From Raineyella antarctica (GTDB taxonomy: Bacteria > Actinomycetota > Actinomycetes > Propionibacteriales > Propionibacteriaceae), in NCBI RefSeq assembly GCF_900092135.1, contig NZ_FMYF01000005.1, positions 248,001 through 312,000 on the forward strand: a stretch of 64,000 nt of DNA, written 5' to 3'. Below the pieces are notes generated by a model that was given only the letters and a program-made list of their open reading frames with translations, did not search any database and was not told the origin of the DNA. Made by a program: the position numbers and the translations under genes. Numbering within the stretch: position 1 is the stretch's first letter; each line of letters opens with the position of its first letter. This document shows, one piece after another, positions 61,537-64,000 of the stretch.

Positions 61537-62499
61537 TCACGTCGCCGGACCATCCCAGCCGTCGACGATCGGCAGGGCCATCCGGGCCGGCTCGAGGGCG
61601 TCGCAGGTGAGCTTGTGGGCGGCGGTGACCTCGGTGTGGCCGTGGGCGCGGACCGAACCGATCCCGGCGACCTGCAGGTCGACCGTCCAGTGCTCGGGCG
61701 TGCCGGCCTGGGCCCGGGCTGTGACGGCGGACCAGGCCAGCGGTCCCCAGCGTTCGTGCGCGGCCACGACGGCGGCCTGGATCGGCGGGGTGTACCCGGT
61801 GGGCCCGCGCAGGTGGGCCGGGTCGACCCGGCCGGCCAGGTGCGCTCCGACCACCGGCTCGACGTCGTCCGGGTCCAGTCCGCCGTAGCAGGCACCGTCG
61901 GGCAGCACCACCAGGTTGCCGGCGAAGCGGTCCCCGCCGGTGTGCGTGCACTCCCAGGTCGCGGCCGGCCAGCGTTCGGCAGCTGCCGCGGCGACCGGCC
62001 GGCCGCGGACGGCACAGCAGCGGTCCTTGCGACCGTGGGCACAGACCAGCAGGAGCTCCGGCTCGCCGGGTCGCGTCACCGACTGGCCCGGTGGCGTCGC
62101 CTGCTGGCCGGGGATGCCAGGCAGCGACATGGGCTGGCCGGCAGCCGCGGTCGGGAGCGGGTCGAGCAGCGTACGGGCCGCCTCGAGCAGGTCCGCGTCG
62201 CTCCGGCGGTCCCCCCAGCGGACCGGGACGGTGGCCGCGCGGTCGACAATCCCCCACCCCGGCGGCTCGTCCCGGGGCGCCCGGCCCGGACGGCGGACCA
62301 GCATCAACCGGGCCCCGGCCCGGGCCAGCAGGGGTTCGAGGAGTTCCTTGGTGCGCGGGTCGGCGTGCAGGCCCTGCCAGGCGGTGGGCCCCCAGTCGCC
62401 GGCCTGGCCGACCAGGAACCATCGCCGAGCCGGCGGCGCGGTCCCGACCCACCGATCTCCGCGCAGCCGGGCGGCGTCCGAGCACCGCAGCTCGCTCAT
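61537..62499 (-). CDS. Sucrase/ferredoxin-like (thioredoxin-fold Fe-S) protein
   Basis: 320 residues. VCAHGRKDRCCAVRGRPVA (about 150-168) and CTHTGGDRFAGNLVVLP form the Cys/His signature of the thioredoxin-like 2Fe-2S sucrase/ferredoxin-like family; the first Cys in MSELRCSDAA is also conserved. An electron-transfer or redox role is assumed. The gene starts at the end of a chain of four ATGA-linked mini-ORFs, and its first five codons resemble the repeated unit. Confidence 0.88.
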   Translation of the reverse strand: MSELRCSDAARLRGDRWVGTAPPARRWFLVGQAGDWGPTAWQGLHADPRTKELLEPLLARAGARLMLVRRPGRAPRDEPPGWGIVDRAATVPVRWGDRRSDADLLEAARTLLDPLPTAAAGQPMSLPGIPGQQATPPGQSVTRPGEPELLLVCAHGRKDRCCAVRGRPVAAAAAERWPAATWECTHTGGDRFAGNLVVLPDGACYGGLDPDDVEPVVGAHLAGRVDPAHLRGPTGYTPPIQAAVVAAHERWGPLAWSAVTARAQAGTPEHWTVDLQVAGIGSVRAHGHTEVTAAHKLTCDALEPARMALPIVDGWDGPAT

Positions 62500-62555
62500 C
62501 GGAGGCCGCTCATCGGAGTTCGCTCATCGGAGTTCGCTCATCGGAGTTCGCTCAT
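62500..62555 (-). repeat. 14-bp tandem repeat encoding four ATGA-linked minicistrons
   Basis: Minus strand: three copies of ATGAGCGAACTCCG and one ATGAGCGGCCTCCG, leading into the gene start ATGAGCGAG. Each unit plus the next four bases reads Met-Ser-Glu-Leu-Arg-stop (Gly in the fourth), with the stop TGA overlapping the next ATG. The cupin stop at 62552-62554 overlaps the first ATG and the fourth mini-ORF's TGA overlaps the sucrase/ferredoxin ATG. The junctions are thus coupled from gene to gene. Confidence 0.9.
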
Positions 62556-63778
62556 CCCAGCACCTCGACCAGGCCGTGGCGGACCAGCGCGGCGACCGCG
62601 GCCAGCGGCGTGCCGGGCAGGTCGGCGACCGTACGTAGCTGTCCGTCGAGCAGCTGGTCCAGGACCGTGGCCTCGGCGGCGTCGAGCCGGATGGTCCCGG
62701 CGCGGCCGGTCGCGACGGCACCGGAGGGGCCGGGCGCGAGGTGGAGCTGGAGGTGGCGGCGCAGTCGTACGCAGGCGTCCGGGGAAAGGGCGTCCGCGGC
62801 GGCGAGCTGGGCCAGCGGCGGTAGCGGCGCGGCGCGCTGGGCCGCCAAGGCCTGGCCGGCCAGGGCCGGGACGATGGCCTCGGCGTCGAGTCCTCGAATC
62901 GCCTCCAGCAGGGCGTCGCGGAGCTGGTCGACCTGGTCGCGCAGGCCGTCCGGGTCGGTGACGTCGACCCCGGCCGGGAGGTTGGCGCGGACCCGTGGGT
63001 CGCTGCGCAGTGATTCGCCGGCCGTCTCGAGCAGCGCGGAGGCCACGTGTCGCCCGGTCCAGGGGTGGATGCCGATGGTGAGGTGCAGGCTGGTTCCGCC
63101 GCAGGCGCGCGCCGAGTGGACGAACCCGCGGGGCAGGTAGAGCACGTCGCCGGCTGCCAGGACGGCTTCCAGCAGGGGCGGGCCCTGAGCGGCGGTCCGG
63201 ACGCTGTCGGCGCGGTCGTTCCATGGCTCGTCGCGGTGCGGATGCTCCAGCACCGGCGGGTGGATGATCCAGTGCTTGGTGCCGTGCACCTGCAGGACGA
63301 ACACGTCGTGCACGTCGTAGTGGGCATCGAAGCCCTGGCTGTCGGCAGGGGTGATGTAGCAGTTCACCTGGGTGGGGTGGCCGAGGTCGGCGGCCAGGTC
63401 CTGCGCGAAGCGGGTCATCGGCGGCCAGGTCCGGTGCAGGGCCTGCAGCACGATGCTGGTCCCGGCGCCGAAGAGGCGGCGGACCTTGTCGGGATCGACC
63501 TGGTCGGCGATCCCGGCGCCGACGCCGCCGGGTGAGGTGAAGTCCGAGTCCGGCAGGGTGGTCCCCTGCCGGGCCATCCGCAGGAACGGGGTCCGCAGCC
63601 CCCGGTGGGTCAGCAACTCGTCGGCCGCCGCCAGACCGAACAGGTCGGTGAAGGTGTCATCGGAGCGTTCCTGCGCGCGGACCAGGAGCGGGCCCCGTCC
63701 CCACACCCGCTCGGCGAAGGCCTCCGGTCCTTGGGGGACCAGACGGCCCAGCGCCGAGCGGGGGTGGGTCGGTGTCAT
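62552..63778 (-). CDS. JmjC/cupin-domain oxygenase (ROXA-like)
   Basis: 408 residues. The cupin_4 domain (about 100-260) has the iron/2-oxoglutarate motif FDAHYDVHDVFVLQVHGTKHW (HxD) and the distal His in LPRGFVHSARACG, as in ribosomal-protein hydroxylases of the ROXA/YcfD type. A C-terminal winged-helix-like domain (about 290-408) follows. The target is probably a ribosomal protein His or Arg residue, by family analogy. The ATG is preceded by a duplicated start region. Confidence 0.88.
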   Translation of the reverse strand: MTPTHPRSALGRLVPQGPEAFAERVWGRGPLLVRAQERSDDTFTDLFGLAAADELLTHRGLRTPFLRMARQGTTLPDSDFTSPGGVGAGIADQVDPDKVRRLFGAGTSIVLQALHRTWPPMTRFAQDLAADLGHPTQVNCYITPADSQGFDAHYDVHDVFVLQVHGTKHWIIHPPVLEHPHRDEPWNDRADSVRTAAQGPPLLEAVLAAGDVLYLPRGFVHSARACGGTSLHLTIGIHPWTGRHVASALLETAGESLRSDPRVRANLPAGVDVTDPDGLRDQVDQLRDALLEAIRGLDAEAIVPALAGQALAAQRAAPLPPLAQLAAADALSPDACVRLRRHLQLHLAPGPSGAVATGRAGTIRLDAAEATVLDQLLDGQLRTVADLPGTPLAAVAALVRHGLVEVLG

Positions 63779-63795
63779 CAGACTGTCGGTGTCAT
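63779..63795 (-). other. Duplicated start region of the cupin gene, mini-ORF MTPTV
   Basis: Minus strand: ATG ACA CCG ACA GTC TGA lies just before the cupin ATG ACA CCG ACC, the TGA and ATG overlapping as TGATG. The 17-bp shift duplicates GATGACACCGAC. It is the same design as the repeat before the sucrase/ferredoxin gene, with one copy. Confidence 0.75.
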
Positions 63796-63825
63796 CGCAG
63801 GGGGTGGAGTGGTCGCAGGGTTGGG

Positions 63826-64000
63826 TCAGCGCGCCGAACCATCGGCGCCACCATCAGCACCACCATCGGCCCCACCATCAGCGCCCGCATCACCGGCACC
63901 GCCATCGGCACCACCATCGGCACCACCGTCAGCGCCCGCGTCAGCGCCCGCATCAGCGGCACCACCGTCGGCTCCGGCGGCTCCCGCACCGCCATCGGCA
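63826..64000 (-). CDS. C-terminus of an Ala-Asp-Gly repeat protein, cut by the window edge
   Basis: In the frame stopping at 63826-63828 the last 58 codons read Ala-Asp-Gly-Gly and Ala-Gly-Ala-Asp units ending GSAR. The frame is open to base 64000. An overlapping 67-codon frame (63792-63995) gives Met/Val/Pro repeats and is less plausible. Such acidic, Gly-rich tails occur on secreted or cytosolic actinobacterial proteins; without the N-terminus no function can be given. Confidence 0.5.
   Translation of the reverse strand, partial: ADGGAGAAGADGGAADAGADAGADGGADGGADGGAGDAGADGGADGGADGGADGSAR
63840..64000. repeat. Degenerate 12/18-bp repeat tract at the right edge
   Basis: Interspersed GGCACCACCATC and GCGCCCGCATCA-type units run to the end of the window. 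They encode the Ala/Asp/Gly tail on the minus strand. Confidence 0.8.

Noticed and set aside
62495-62557. CRISPR-like array
   Set aside because: Units are 14 bp, directly adjacent, with no spacers.
63792-63995. 67-codon Met/Val/Pro-rich ORF on the minus strand at the right edge
   Set aside because: It is the out-of-frame reading of the GC-rich repeat; the overlapping Ala-Asp-Gly frame is compositionally more protein-like and open to the edge.

Overview
The window is GC-rich, densely coded actinobacterial chromosome. The best fit is the Propionibacteriales, probably Propionibacteriaceae-like (medium confidence). Three things point there: actinobacteria-restricted families (DUF3097, DUF5709, DUF4192, MshA), frequent GTG starts and apparently leaderless genes, and the conserved housekeeping series leuS, comEA-comEC-holA, rpsT/lepA, hemW, DUF3097, hrcA-dnaJ-rsmE, phoH-ybeY-corC-era, leuA, recO, uppS, which is the usual actinobacterial order. 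No rRNA, tRNA, CRISPR array, transposase, integrase or phage gene was recognised.

Layout. 0-1.5 kb: end of a lactate permease gene divergent from its GntR/FCD regulator. 1.5-18.2 kb: recO, a DUF559 protein, uppS, a DinB protein, flavohemoglobin, leuA with a leader-peptide switch, a two-component system, a DUF4352 protein, argG, and the tightly overlapping phoH-ybeY-corC-era-lipoprotein operon. 18.3-31.9 kb: an accessory block between the phoH operon and tgt-rsmE. It holds an FAD/Fe-S D-lactate dehydrogenase, a DHA2 exporter and a complete four-enzyme meta-cleavage set of HsaABCD type: flavin reductase, class D flavin monooxygenase, extradiol dioxygenase and ring-fission product hydrolase. An IclR regulator, a tandem double-TetR regulator and an MFS importer go with it. 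32-46.4 kb: tgt, rsmE, dnaJ, hrcA with CIRCE, a metallo-beta-lactamase-fold protein, an inositol-phosphatase-family protein, DUF3097, hemW, ino1 convergent with mshA, a membrane protein, lepA and rpsT. 46.5-64 kb: rhomboid protease, acyl-CoA dehydrogenase, holA, comEC, comEA, an Fe-S-type regulator, leuS, DUF4192, DedA, L,D-transpeptidase, a 3-methyladenine glycosylase-family protein, a sucrase/ferredoxin-like protein, a JmjC/cupin oxygenase and the Ala-Asp-Gly-rich tail of a protein cut by the right edge.

How genes work together. The lactate permease (0.6 kb) and the D-lactate dehydrogenase (18.4 kb) carry the same TGGTC-N-GACCA operator inside their promoter spacers, so a split regulon under the GntR protein is likely. 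The aromatic block has its own palindromes. Ino1 supplies the inositol phosphate used by MshA for mycothiol.

Main items for a second look: a chain of ATGA-linked mini-ORFs between the cupin and sucrase/ferredoxin genes, with a similar duplication at the cupin start; a mutually exclusive leader switch on leuA; the flavin reductase fused to an IclR effector domain; the double TetR; and -10 hexamers placed 6-7 nt before many start codons, implying leaderless mRNAs.
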